64,000 nucleotides of DNA from JAICMB01 sp035295125 (GCA_035295125.1 DATGJP010000117.1:1-64000); one strand, 5' to 3'; counted from the first letter of the stretch, positions 41,163 to 49,505 are shown. Made by a program: numbers and translations. Notes: a model not told the origin generated them from the sequence alone.

Positions 41163-43109
41163 TTACTCTTCGGTTTCCCGCAGCCGCGACAGTACAGTGA
41201 GGTCCTCCAGGGTGGTCGTATCGCCCTTTACATCGCCCCCAGCGGCGAGTTCGCGAAGCAGCCGCCGCATGATCTTCCCGCTCCGCGTCTTCGGCAGTGC
41301 ATCGGTGAAGCGAATGTCGTCGGGACGCGCCAAAGCGCCGATTTCTTTCGCCACCCACTGGCGCAATTCCGTCTTCAGCTCTTCGGTAGGCGTGACGCCC
41401 GCCTGCAGCGTTACGAACGCCGATATGCCTTGCCCTTTGATCTCGTCCGGCCTTCCCACGCAGGCCGCTTCGGCCACCGAATGGTGAGCCACCAGCGCCG
41501 ACTCTACTTCCATGGTGCTCAAACGATGACCCGACACATTGATCACATCGTCGATGCGGCCCATCACCCAGAAGTAGCCATCCTCATCGCGGCGCGCGCC
41601 GTCTCCCGTGAAGTAGATTCCCGGAATCTGCGACCAGTACTGCTGCTCAAACCGCTCCGGATCGCCGTAGATCGTGCGGAGCATCGCGGGCCAGGGCTTC
41701 CTGATGACCAGGTAGCCGCCGCCACCCTTAGGCACGGAATTGCCGTCGCGGGTCACAACGTCGGCGCTCACTCCCGGTAGCGGCATGGTCGCAGAGCCGG
41801 GCTTGGTAGGGGTGGCCCCGGGCAGCGGCGAAATCATGATCATGCCGGTTTCGGTTTGCCACCACGTGTCAACGATGGGACATCGCCCGCGCCCGATCAC
41901 CTCGCGATACCACATCCACGCTTCCGGGTTGATCGGCTCGCCCACCGACCCCAGCAGCCGCAGACTCTTCATCTCGTACTTTCTCGGCCACTGCTCGCCG
42001 AATCGCATAAAGGCGCGAATCGCGGTCGGGGCGGTGTAAAACACGTTTACCTGGTGCCGTTCAATGATGCGCCAGAAGCGATCAGGCTCCGGCCAGTTCG
42101 GTGCCCCCTCGTACATGACGCTGGTAGCGCCGTTCTGGAGCGGGCCATAAACGATATAGCTATGTCCGGTCACCCAACCGATGTCAGCCGTGCACCAGTA
42201 TGTATCGGTATCCTTGAGATCAAACACCCATTTCGTCGTGATGTATGTGCCGACGGAATAGCCGCCGGTCGTATGCAGAATGCCCTTGGGCTTGCCGGTG
42301 GTACCGGATGTGTACAGCAGATACAACGGGTGCTCCGCGTCGAGAGGCTCGGCGGGGCAATCCTCGGAGACCGTCGTCATCACGTCGTGCCACCAGTGAT
42401 CGCGCCCTTCTTTCATCTCGATCTGCGATCCCGTGCGCTTGTAAACCACAACGTGCTTCACCGAAGGGCACGATTGCAGAGCCTCGTCGACGGCAGGCTT
42501 CAGCTTCACCTCGTTGCCGCGCCGGTAGGAGCCGTCCTGCGTAATCACGGCTACGGCCTGCGAGTCGTTAATGCGATCCACGAGCGCGTTCGCTGAAAAA
42601 CCGCCAAACACGATGGTGTGGGGAGCGCCGATTCGCGCGCAGGCCAGCATCGCGATAGGCAGTTCCGGGGTCATGCCCATGTAAATTGCAACGCGATCGC
42701 CTTTGCTCACTCCCAGCGACTTCAGAACATTGGCGAATTTTGAAACTTCACTCAAGAGCTGTTGATAAGTGAGCGTGCGAACTTCGCCGGGCTCGCCCTC
42801 CCAGATCAGTGCGGCTTTATTCTTACGCCAGGTGGCGACATGACGGTCCAGGCAGTTGTAGGAGAGATTGATGTGGCCGCCGTCGAACCACTTCGCCCAC
42901 GGAGCGTTCCATTCGAGCACGCGATCCCACGGTTTGAACCAATGCAGTTCGCTCGCGATCTCACCCCAGAACTTCTCGGGATTCTCGTCTGCCTCACGGT
43001 ACAATCGCCGGTACTCATCAAGACTCTGGATGTGCGCGCCGGAGCGAAACTCCTCAGGAGTCTGGAAGACGCGCTGTTCCTGCAGGACGCTGTCGATGTC
43101 GTGGCTCAT
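41163..43109 (-). CDS. acsA: Acetyl-CoA synthetase (AMP-forming)
   Basis: Activates acetate to acetyl-CoA. The 648-residue protein, of normal family length, has the P-loop-like YTSGTTGKPKGI, the A5 motif TWWQTETG, the hinge VMGRIDDVINVSGHRL and the acetylation-prone Lys in PKTRSGKIMRR. The start at 43109 gives a family-like N-terminus; upstream in-frame codons do not. It heads a run of five closely packed genes. Confidence 0.95.
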   Translation of the reverse strand: MSHDIDSVLQEQRVFQTPEEFRSGAHIQSLDEYRRLYREADENPEKFWGEIASELHWFKPWDRVLEWNAPWAKWFDGGHINLSYNCLDRHVATWRKNKAALIWEGEPGEVRTLTYQQLLSEVSKFANVLKSLGVSKGDRVAIYMGMTPELPIAMLACARIGAPHTIVFGGFSANALVDRINDSQAVAVITQDGSYRRGNEVKLKPAVDEALQSCPSVKHVVVYKRTGSQIEMKEGRDHWWHDVMTTVSEDCPAEPLDAEHPLYLLYTSGTTGKPKGILHTTGGYSVGTYITTKWVFDLKDTDTYWCTADIGWVTGHSYIVYGPLQNGATSVMYEGAPNWPEPDRFWRIIERHQVNVFYTAPTAIRAFMRFGEQWPRKYEMKSLRLLGSVGEPINPEAWMWYREVIGRGRCPIVDTWWQTETGMIMISPLPGATPTKPGSATMPLPGVSADVVTRDGNSVPKGGGGYLVIRKPWPAMLRTIYGDPERFEQQYWSQIPGIYFTGDGARRDEDGYFWVMGRIDDVINVSGHRLSTMEVESALVAHHSVAEAACVGRPDEIKGQGISAFVTLQAGVTPTEELKTELRQWVAKEIGALARPDDIRFTDALPKTRSGKIMRRLLRELAAGGDVKGDTTTLEDLTVLSRLRETEE

Positions 43110-43138
43110 AGGTGCTAACTGCCAGTGTAGATTTCCTC

Positions 43139-43167
43139 TTGACGTAGTAAAGTCTTCGTAGTAATCT
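43139..43167 (+). promoter_or_regulatory. Promoter with direct repeat upstream of blaI-like gene
   Basis: TTGACG (43139-43144), a 17-base spacer and TAATCT (43162-43167) fit a sigma-70 promoter. CGTAGTAA occurs twice, at 43143-43150 and 43157-43164, overlapping both boxes; this resembles one half (GTAGTA) of BlaI/MecI operators. The ATG at 43176 is only 9 bases after the -10 box, so the mRNA is probably leaderless. Confidence 0.55.
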
Positions 43168-43175
43168 TTTCCTAG

Positions 43176-43562
43176 ATGCGAGATCAACCGCCACGGCCCA
43201 CGGACGCAGAACTCGAAATCCTCACCGTACTTTGGAGCCTCGGTCCTTCAACCGTGCGGGACGTGTATGAAGCGATCAGCCGGCGCCGGACGGCGCAATA
43301 CAGCACCATCCTGAAATTCATGCAGATCATGTCCGAGAAGGGCCTGGTGCGGCGTGATGAAACACAGCGGGCCCATGTCTATCAAGCGGCCCGTCCGCGG
43401 GAATGGACGCAGCGCCAGCTTGCCGGTGACCTATTGGAACGCGCCTTCAGCGGGTCGGCGAAGAGTCTCTTGATGGGCGCGCTGTCGGCAAAGAAGGCTT
43501 CCAAGGAAGAACTGGCCGAATTGCGAGAACTGCTGGACGACTATTCAAAGGGGGCAAAATGA
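43176..43562 (+). CDS. BlaI/MecI/CopY family repressor
   Basis: A 128-residue winged-helix repressor with PTDAELEILTVLWSLGP, the recognition stretch RRRTAQYSTILKFMQIMSEKGLV and a C-terminal dimerisation helix. It represses its own operon until the paired M56 peptidase receives a signal and cleaves it. The stop overlaps the next gene (ATGA at 43559-43562). The direct repeat in its promoter is a plausible binding site. Confidence 0.92.
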   Translation: MRDQPPRPTDAELEILTVLWSLGPSTVRDVYEAISRRRTAQYSTILKFMQIMSEKGLVRRDETQRAHVYQAARPREWTQRQLAGDLLERAFSGSAKSLLMGALSAKKASKEELAELRELLDDYSKGAK

Positions 43563-45001
43563 CATTCCTCGAATCCTGGACGCAGACCGCGCTTGCGAAC
43601 ACGCTCGGCTGGACGCTCTTTCATTCCCTGTGGGAGGGCATTGCGGTGGCGGTTATTCTCGGCGTCGCGCTCACGGTCATCCACTCGGCGCGTTTACGCT
43701 ACATTGCCGCCTGTGTCGCGCTGTTCGCGATTCTCGCGGCATTCGCCACTACGTTTGTCTTGTATATGCCTAAACATGGCGGCTCGGACGCGACGGCCGT
43801 GGCCACCCTCAACGCCGCGCCGAGGACAGCCGCCGGCGACGCGCTCGCTCATAGCTGGCGAGCAGCCGACCTGATGCCATGGCTGGCGCCCTTCTGGTGC
43901 GCGGGCGTAATCATCTTCTATCTTCGGCACCTCGCCGCCTGGATGGCCGCCTCGCGCTTGAAACGCCGGGGAGTCTGCTGTGCTCCGGAGTCCTGGCAGA
44001 ACGCGCTAAACGGGCTGAGCGCGCGCCTTCGGCTTCACCGCAAGGTGACGCTTTTCGAATCGTCGCTGGCGATGGTGCCCGTCGTAATCGGCCATCTTCG
44101 CCCCGTCATACTGTTGCCTCTTGGGCTGCTCACCGGACTGCCCGCCAGCCAGGTGGAATCGATTCTGCTCCACGAGCTCGCGCACATCCGCCGCAACGAC
44201 TATCTTGTCAACATGCTGCAAAGGTCGATCGAAGGGCTGATGTTTTATCATCCGGCGGTCTGGTGGATCTCGAGCCTCATTCGCGCCGAGCGCGAGCACT
44301 GCTGCGATGACATGGTGGTGGCGGCAAATACCGACGCCCGCGATTACGCCGTCGCACTCGCCGCGCTCGAAGAGCATCGTTGGGCGGCGGCTCACGAACC
44401 GGCCGTCGCGGCTACGGGTGGAAACCTTGTGAAACGCGTTCGCCGTCTGCTCGGCCAAGCCGAAGGGCCAAGCTCGGCGTTGACGCCGGTGGTCTCAGCC
44501 GCCGTGCTGATCCTGACCGGCGCCCTAACCCTTGCCGCCTGGCAAACGGCCCCTATTCCGGCGCAGTACCGGCAATGGCTCGACGAAGACGTCGTGTACA
44601 TCATCACGCCGCAGGAGCGAGCTGCATTCATCAACCTCGTCACCGACGCGCAGCGCGACGTTTTCATCCAACAGTTCTGGCTGCTTCGCGATCCCACCCC
44701 CGGCACCCCCAAAAACGAATTCAAAGAGGAGCACTATCGCCGCATCGCATATGCCAACCAGCATTTTGCGGAACCGTCGGTACCCGCAGGATGGAGAACA
44801 GACCGCGGCCGCATATATATTACTTCCGGACCGCCGGATGAAATCGAAGCTCACCCTGCCAGCGGAACGAATGCCGCAAAAGAGGTGTGGTTATACCACT
44901 ACCTCGAAGGCATTGGCCGAAATGTCATGGTTGAATTCAAGGATCGTAGCGGGTCAGGAAATTTCCGGATGACGGTCGATCCTCACGGGAAGCAGGGTTG
45001 A
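43559..45001 (+). CDS. BlaR1/M56-type membrane metallopeptidase with GWxTD domain
   Basis: A 480-residue protein. Residues 1-330 contain four membrane helices and the zinc peptidase motif H205-E-L-A-H209 with a distal Glu-containing helix (AEREHCCDDM). The rest (about 335-475) is a GWxTD domain: WLDEDVVYIITPQE, FIQQFWLLRDPTPGTPKNEF and GWRTDRGRIYITSGPPDEIE. In BlaR1 the same position carries a beta-lactam sensor; here GWxTD replaces it, so the signal is probably something else. It is coupled to the BlaI-like repressor. Confidence 0.85.
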   Translation: MTFLESWTQTALANTLGWTLFHSLWEGIAVAVILGVALTVIHSARLRYIAACVALFAILAAFATTFVLYMPKHGGSDATAVATLNAAPRTAAGDALAHSWRAADLMPWLAPFWCAGVIIFYLRHLAAWMAASRLKRRGVCCAPESWQNALNGLSARLRLHRKVTLFESSLAMVPVVIGHLRPVILLPLGLLTGLPASQVESILLHELAHIRRNDYLVNMLQRSIEGLMFYHPAVWWISSLIRAEREHCCDDMVVAANTDARDYAVALAALEEHRWAAAHEPAVAATGGNLVKRVRRLLGQAEGPSSALTPVVSAAVLILTGALTLAAWQTAPIPAQYRQWLDEDVVYIITPQERAAFINLVTDAQRDVFIQQFWLLRDPTPGTPKNEFKEEHYRRIAYANQHFAEPSVPAGWRTDRGRIYITSGPPDEIEAHPASGTNAAKEVWLYHYLEGIGRNVMVEFKDRSGSGNFRMTVDPHGKQG

Positions 45002-45098
45002 GTTTCAGCCTTCAGGGGTAACCTTTCAGCCCCGACGGGCGATCACGGATCCCGGTGGCTCCCCGTCTTTGCGTCATGGCCTGTATTCCCGGGGCCGG

Positions 45099-45908
45099 TC
45101 AACTGAGCCCCACTGCTCGCGCGATCAGAAACAACCCTGACGCGACGACGAGGGCTCCGATGGCTCGCGCGATGCGCTCGCCGGCCGGTGCGAGACGTTC
45201 GACCGTGATGGCTATTGTCACGACAGCCATCGCGCGCAGGTCCATGACCCCGATGACCAGCAGGATCGCGATCAGACCAGCACAGCACTGGCTGCAGTGA
45301 AGGCCGAGACGCAGGCCGTGTTGCCAGGCTGTCGCGGCGTCAGCCGGCAGTGTCACAGCGCGCCCGGGTGCCGCCCGGCAGCAGGCAAGATGACGGGCCT
45401 TCCACGCTGTGAGTTGGAGGGATCCCGCAATCAGGATAACTATGCCGGCCGCAATCGGTACGGCCCGCGCGAGCACCGGCCGGTGCATCTCGATCGCCGC
45501 AAGAGCAACGCCCAGGGGAAAAGCGGCTATTCCGAACATGGTCCAGACGAAAAAGTAACCCACGGCCACGAGCGCGGTTAGCCTATCGAGGCGCGTCTCC
45601 ACTCTCCTGCCTACGGCCTGGCGGTAGCGCGACAGCATCGGAACCAGTGACGGCAGCATCATCGCCACCATCATCACGATCCACATGCCGAGGAATGATG
45701 CCGCGGCGCCGGGCCACGTTTGTCCCGGCATTCGCATCCACACCATCGACATCGTCCAGCCGCCGGGCATCTTCATCCCGCCCATCGCCGACATGGAAGC
45801 GCACCAAGCGATCGTCAGCGCCGCACTGCCGGCGAAGAGCAGCGCCGAGAACCCGAAGAAAGCTCGCTGCGAAGCTCGCTCGGAAACCATGCCTCGTGAG
45901 ACCTCCAT
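45099..45908 (-). CDS. DUF2182 membrane protein
   Basis: A 269-residue protein with about six membrane helices and many Met, Cys and Trp residues. It has the family pattern FLGMWIVMMVAMMLPSLVPML, LTAWKARHLACCR and GLHCSQCCAGLIAI, where Cys pairs are probably metal ligands. DUF2182 proteins are predicted metal-binding transporters. It lies 85 bases downstream of the DUF899 genes on the same strand. Confidence 0.85.
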   Translation of the reverse strand: MEVSRGMVSERASQRAFFGFSALLFAGSAALTIAWCASMSAMGGMKMPGGWTMSMVWMRMPGQTWPGAAASFLGMWIVMMVAMMLPSLVPMLSRYRQAVGRRVETRLDRLTALVAVGYFFVWTMFGIAAFPLGVALAAIEMHRPVLARAVPIAAGIVILIAGSLQLTAWKARHLACCRAAPGRAVTLPADAATAWQHGLRLGLHCSQCCAGLIAILLVIGVMDLRAMAVVTIAITVERLAPAGERIARAIGALVVASGLFLIARAVGLS

Positions 45909-45993
45909 TCCGCAGGTCGCGCCACGGGGGAGCCTGCCGGCGCGTTTTCAGCTTCTTCATGAAGCGGTTCAAGGCTGTTGTGGCAGAACCGGT

Positions 45994-46773
45994 TCAGCGC
46001 TTGCCGGTTCCCAGGTCGTCTGAATATCCAGCCTCGAGGCGAGACCACTGGGCCGTGGGACGTCCGTTGGTACGGAAGTTTTGCTGGCCCTCAAACCGTT
46101 GCGGCCAGCCGCTCGGCGAGTCCTCCCACTTCTCCTGCCGGCCGTAGACGGTCAAATCAAGCAGGTGAAAACTGTTGTCAACCACCTCGACGCCGCGACC
46201 TGTCGTCCAGTACGTCTCGAAGACCTTGGATTCCTGCCGCAGGTAGCAAACGATATGCATCCTGCCCACCCAGTCTCCGGAACGCGAATGTCGGCGTCCA
46301 ACCAGGAGGGTATCGAGCGAGTCCTGGGCTGAATACCAAGGCATTTGCCAGCCCATGAAGTTCCGGTATCGGGCGCTCTCTTCGTAGGGGCCTTGGCAAA
46401 AGACGGCGAAGGTCACATCGCGGGAATGAATATAGGACAGCTCGCGAACATGCGATGTAACCCAGGTGCATCCTTCGCACTGCTCCGGCGCAGGGTGACC
46501 AATGTGCCACATGAAGTAGTAAGCGATCAGCATGCGGCGTCCTTCAAACGCATCCAGTAGTGTCGCCGCCCCATGTTCGCCCACAAGCGGTGCGGCGCCA
46601 TCGATCTCGACCATGGGGAGCCGCCGGCGGACGGCAGCAATGGCATCGCTTTCTTTGGTGTGGGCCTTCTCTCGAATCCGTAATGCGTCGAGCTCAGCCT
46701 CGAAGGCGCTCCGGTCCACTATTTTCGGCGCTTCCAGTTCATCTCTGGCGCTGTCTTTCGTCGTTTCCTTCAT
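45994..46773 (-). CDS. DUF899 thioredoxin-fold protein (second copy)
   Basis: A 259-residue DUF899 protein. It has the middle thioredoxin-like part with LIAYYFMWHIG, a CxxC pair in PEQCEGCTWVTSHV, and the characteristic MGWQMPWYSAQDS and GRQEKWEDSPSGWPQ tail. These proteins are thought to act in thiol-dependent redox reactions. It starts 12 bases after the first DUF899 gene. The two copies differ enough to suggest different partners. Confidence 0.9.
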   Translation of the reverse strand: MKETTKDSARDELEAPKIVDRSAFEAELDALRIREKAHTKESDAIAAVRRRLPMVEIDGAAPLVGEHGAATLLDAFEGRRMLIAYYFMWHIGHPAPEQCEGCTWVTSHVRELSYIHSRDVTFAVFCQGPYEESARYRNFMGWQMPWYSAQDSLDTLLVGRRHSRSGDWVGRMHIVCYLRQESKVFETYWTTGRGVEVVDNSFHLLDLTVYGRQEKWEDSPSGWPQRFEGQQNFRTNGRPTAQWSRLEAGYSDDLGTGKR

Positions 46774-46785
46774 TGCGAACCCCGG

Positions 46786-47586
46786 TCACGCTTTCTCCTC
46801 TGCCGCGCGCTTGCGGGCAGCCTCTTGAGGGTTGGTTATGATGTCGACCCACTTCGGATCGGGCGTGGGCTGGGCGTTATAGTTGTCGTGCCAGTTCCAC
46901 CACTTGTACGGCGGTGTCTGCGGGTAACCCTCGGGCGAATCCTCCCACGACTCCTGGCGGCCGAGCGGCGTGATGTCGAGGTAACTCCAGGTGGTGCCCA
47001 TGGCCTCGTCGCCGCGGTTGTTGACTAGGTAGGTGCGGAATACCCGCTCGCCGTCGCGGATGAACACGTTGTGGCCGTGCCACTCGTTCACGCCGAAGTC
47101 TTCGTCGAAGCTGTCTGTGACGGTGTACCAGGGCATCTTCCAACCCATTCGTTCCTTCAGGCGTTGGATGTCCTTCTGCGGGGCGCGGGAGGCGTACGCG
47201 AGCGTGGTGTCGCGGGCATTCAGATGGGCGAGGTGGGCGACCTGATCGGCGCCGAGGGAACAGCCGCGGCAGGCATGATCGGGCCATCCGAACACCCCGG
47301 GCTCGAAGAAGGCGCGATAGACGATCAACTGCCGACGGCCCTCGAAGAGGTCGAGCAGGCTCATCTTGCCCTCAGGTCCCTCGAATCGGTACGCCTTTTC
47401 GACCGCCATCCAAGGCATCCGCCGGCGTTCCGCAGCCAGCGCGTCGCGGGAGCGGGTGAAGGCCTTCTCCTTCACGAGGAGCTGCTGGCGCGCCGCCTCC
47501 CACTCCTGCTGGGAGACGATCGGTGGGGTGTTCGTCGGGAGTTCACGTTTCCCTTGTTCTGTGACTCTCTGTTCGTTGATTGCCAT
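46786..47586 (-). CDS. DUF899 thioredoxin-fold protein (first copy)
   Basis: A 266-residue DUF899 protein starting at ATG 47586 with AGGAGG ahead of it. It carries CRGC in the expected thiol position (DHACRGCSLGADQV), MGWKMPWYTVTDSFDEDF and QESWEDSPEGYPQTPPYKWW. It is the first gene of the DUF899-DUF899-DUF2182 operon and divergent from an ArsR regulator, which probably controls it. Confidence 0.9.
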   Translation of the reverse strand: MAINEQRVTEQGKRELPTNTPPIVSQQEWEAARQQLLVKEKAFTRSRDALAAERRRMPWMAVEKAYRFEGPEGKMSLLDLFEGRRQLIVYRAFFEPGVFGWPDHACRGCSLGADQVAHLAHLNARDTTLAYASRAPQKDIQRLKERMGWKMPWYTVTDSFDEDFGVNEWHGHNVFIRDGERVFRTYLVNNRGDEAMGTTWSYLDITPLGRQESWEDSPEGYPQTPPYKWWNWHDNYNAQPTPDPKWVDIITNPQEAARKRAAEEKA

Positions 47587-47601
47587 CTTATTTTTTCCTC
47601 C

Positions 47602-47641
47602 TTTTATGAAACAGACCGAGATTTTATGAAACAGACCGAGA
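47602..47641. repeat. Perfect 20-bp tandem duplication upstream of DUF899 gene
   Basis: TTTTATGAAACAGACCGAGA occurs twice without a gap (47602-47621 and 47622-47641), 16 bases before the DUF899 start. It lies in the leader of the operon, between the Shine-Dalgarno sequence and the presumed promoter, and could be a recent replication slippage or a repeated regulatory site. Confidence 0.7.
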
Positions 47642-47852
47642 TTGCGATGCGGGCTGGATGGGAGAGCTCCTATTTTCGTGTCTTGTTTTTGCACAGCTCC
47701 ACTCGGGAAGGCTTCCCTACAGGCCCGAAAAATCGTGCAGCGCGCGTCCGCACAAGGCGAATCGCGCCACTTGTAAGGTGCGACGTCCCATCAGTTCACC
47801 GACTTGATTTTACCCGTTGCGGCGCCATCAACAGTTCATCTAAATTTAAACA

Positions 47853-48572
47853 ATGGATTCCGAAGCGGACGACCTGGCCGCGCTCAGCGCCCAGTTCGCC
47901 GACCCGGCTCGTGCCGCAATGGTGATCAGCTTGATGGATGGCAGTTCACGGTCCGCGGGCGAACTGGGCCTCACCGCAAACGTGTCCCCGTCATCTGCAA
48001 GTGGTCACCTTTCGAAGCTGGTCAGTTCAGGCATTTTGACGGACTCGAAACTCGGACGTCAAAAGCATTACCGCATTACGACGTCCGCCGTCGCTCGCGC
48101 CGTGGAGGCTCTGCTGGTCATTGCGTCGCCGAACACGGTCCTGAGAAACATCGGAAGATCTTCTCTCAACCCGTTTGCCTTCGCCCGAACCTGTTACGAT
48201 CACCTTGCCGGCAGGCTGGGTGTTGAGATTACATCGGCCCTCGAAAGAGAGAAGATCATTCGTCCGGCAGGACAAGCGTTTGAAGTCACCGACGGCGGGC
48301 TTGACTGGCTGGATGAACTGAAAATCGATTGGCGGCAGTTGCAAGATCAGAAGCGAGCGTTCGCTCTGCAGTGCCTCGATTTCACGGAGCGCCGTCCTCA
48401 TCTCGCCGGAGCATTGGGATCGGCGCTGTGTGCCCGGATGATCGCGCTGGGCTGGCTCGTCAAGACGCGGGTTCCCCGATCTGTCCGGCTCACGGCCGAG
48501 GGAGAGAAGCAGTTGAGCAAGAGACTCGGACTTGTATTCACGAGAAATGGAGTTCACGCGGGCGGTGAGTAG
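47853..48572 (+). CDS. ArsR-family winged-helix regulator
   Basis: A 239-residue regulator. Residues about 8-75 form the winged helix (LSAQFADPARAAMVISLMDG, then SASGHLSKLVSSGILTDSKLG with the wing HYRIT). The C-terminal half has a conserved helical region (LDFTERRPHLAGALGSALC) of unknown ligand specificity. It is divergent from the DUF899 operon across 266 bp; TAAATTTA (47841-47848), an 8-base palindrome, sits just before its ATG. No metal-binding Cys pattern of ArsR itself is seen. Confidence 0.88.
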   Translation: MDSEADDLAALSAQFADPARAAMVISLMDGSSRSAGELGLTANVSPSSASGHLSKLVSSGILTDSKLGRQKHYRITTSAVARAVEALLVIASPNTVLRNIGRSSLNPFAFARTCYDHLAGRLGVEITSALEREKIIRPAGQAFEVTDGGLDWLDELKIDWRQLQDQKRAFALQCLDFTERRPHLAGALGSALCARMIALGWLVKTRVPRSVRLTAEGEKQLSKRLGLVFTRNGVHAGGE

Positions 48573-48592
48573 CTTCGCGGTGGGTGGACTCG

Positions 48593-48625
48593 CTGTGGAA
48601 GGGTGGAGCACGGTAGTGTACCGTG
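48593..48625. repeat. Dispersed-family flank followed by hairpin
   Basis: CTGTGGAAGGGTGGAGCA (48593-48610) matches the flank of the dispersed palindromes. It is followed by the hairpin CACGGTA-GTG-TACCGTG (48609-48625), directly before the ribosome binding site GAGGAGG (48628-48634) of the peroxiredoxin gene. The hairpin may control or separate that transcript from arsR. Confidence 0.5.
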
Positions 48626-48642
48626 ATGAGGAGGTTTGAATC

Positions 48643-49416
48643 ATGAAGCGTCGTCGCAATATTTTAAACTGGGCGGGATTCGCGGTCGTGCTTGTCGCGC
48701 TCGTGAGCTACATCCCGTTATTCGCGGTGTTCCCCGCAACGCGCGACATTCCATGGGCAAACTATCTCTTATTTCTGATCGGCGGCGCGCTGCTTGCGGT
48801 GGGCCTCAAGCGCGCGTACGGCGATCCCGAGCACAACCGTGGTAAGATCAGCGGCTCGATTCTGGCTACGCTGAGTGTCCTGCTGTTCGCTTTGTTCGTT
48901 GTGACCGTTACGTACTTTTCGAAGCAGATCCCATCCTCCGAAAACGCATTACACGCCGGGCGAAAAGCGCCGCCGTTCGTGCTCGTGGATACCGCTGGCA
49001 AGCAAATCTCATCGGCCGATCTTTTGAAGGATCATCGTGGACTCGTTCTCGTTTTCTATCGAGGGTACTGGTGACCGTTCTGCAACTCCGAGTTGCGGGG
49101 TTTCGAGCAGGACCTAAACGAGTTTCACCAGCGTGGCGTTGAAGTTGTGGCAATCAGCGTGGATTCGCCCGCCGAGTCACAGAAGCTCTGCCAGTCCCGA
49201 GGGTATAAATTTCCTTTTCTCTCCGATCCCAAGGCTGAGACGATCCGGGAGTATGGAGTGCTGCATCCCAAGGGGGGCGAGGAAGGTAAAGACATCGCAC
49301 GGCCCGCCGAATTTCTCGTTGATGCGGGCGGCACGATCCGCTGGGTAAACCTGACCGATGATATCCGGGTGCGGGCCAGGCCGGAAGCGGTCCTCGCGGC
49401 AATCGACCGGCTTTGA
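48643..49416 (+). CDS. Membrane-anchored peroxiredoxin, probable selenoprotein (in-frame TGA)
   Basis: Read through TGA 49072-49074, the frame is 257 residues: three membrane helices at about 8-30, 40-57 and 68-92, then an AhpC/TSA peroxiredoxin domain. The motif is FYRGYW-U144-PFC147-NSEL, where TGA takes the exact place of the peroxidatic Cys in the usual RGxWCPxC. Downstream, GVEVVAISVDSPAESQKL and PFLSDPKAETIREYG confirm the same protein and frame, and no other stop interrupts it. A hairpin starts 5 bases after the TGA. Catalysis would reduce peroxides at the membrane. It lies beside the DUF899 redox genes. Sec machinery is not in the window. Confidence 0.85.
49080..49098 (+). promoter_or_regulatory. 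Candidate bacterial SECIS hairpin
   Basis: CTGCAACT (49080-49087) and AGTTGCGG (49091-49098) pair over 8 positions (one G-U) around a CCG loop, with possible G-U extension outward. The loop lies 16 bases from the first base of the TGA, within the range expected for bacterial SECIS elements. The small loop is at the low end of known ones, so the exact fold needs calculation. Confidence 0.5.
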
Positions 49417-49505
49417 CGCGTTCGGGCGGGTTGAATGCCTGAGGTATCGGCCTTATGAAAAAGGAACCCGACACGGCAACTACTCGTATTTGTTAGTAAG
49501 TAAGC

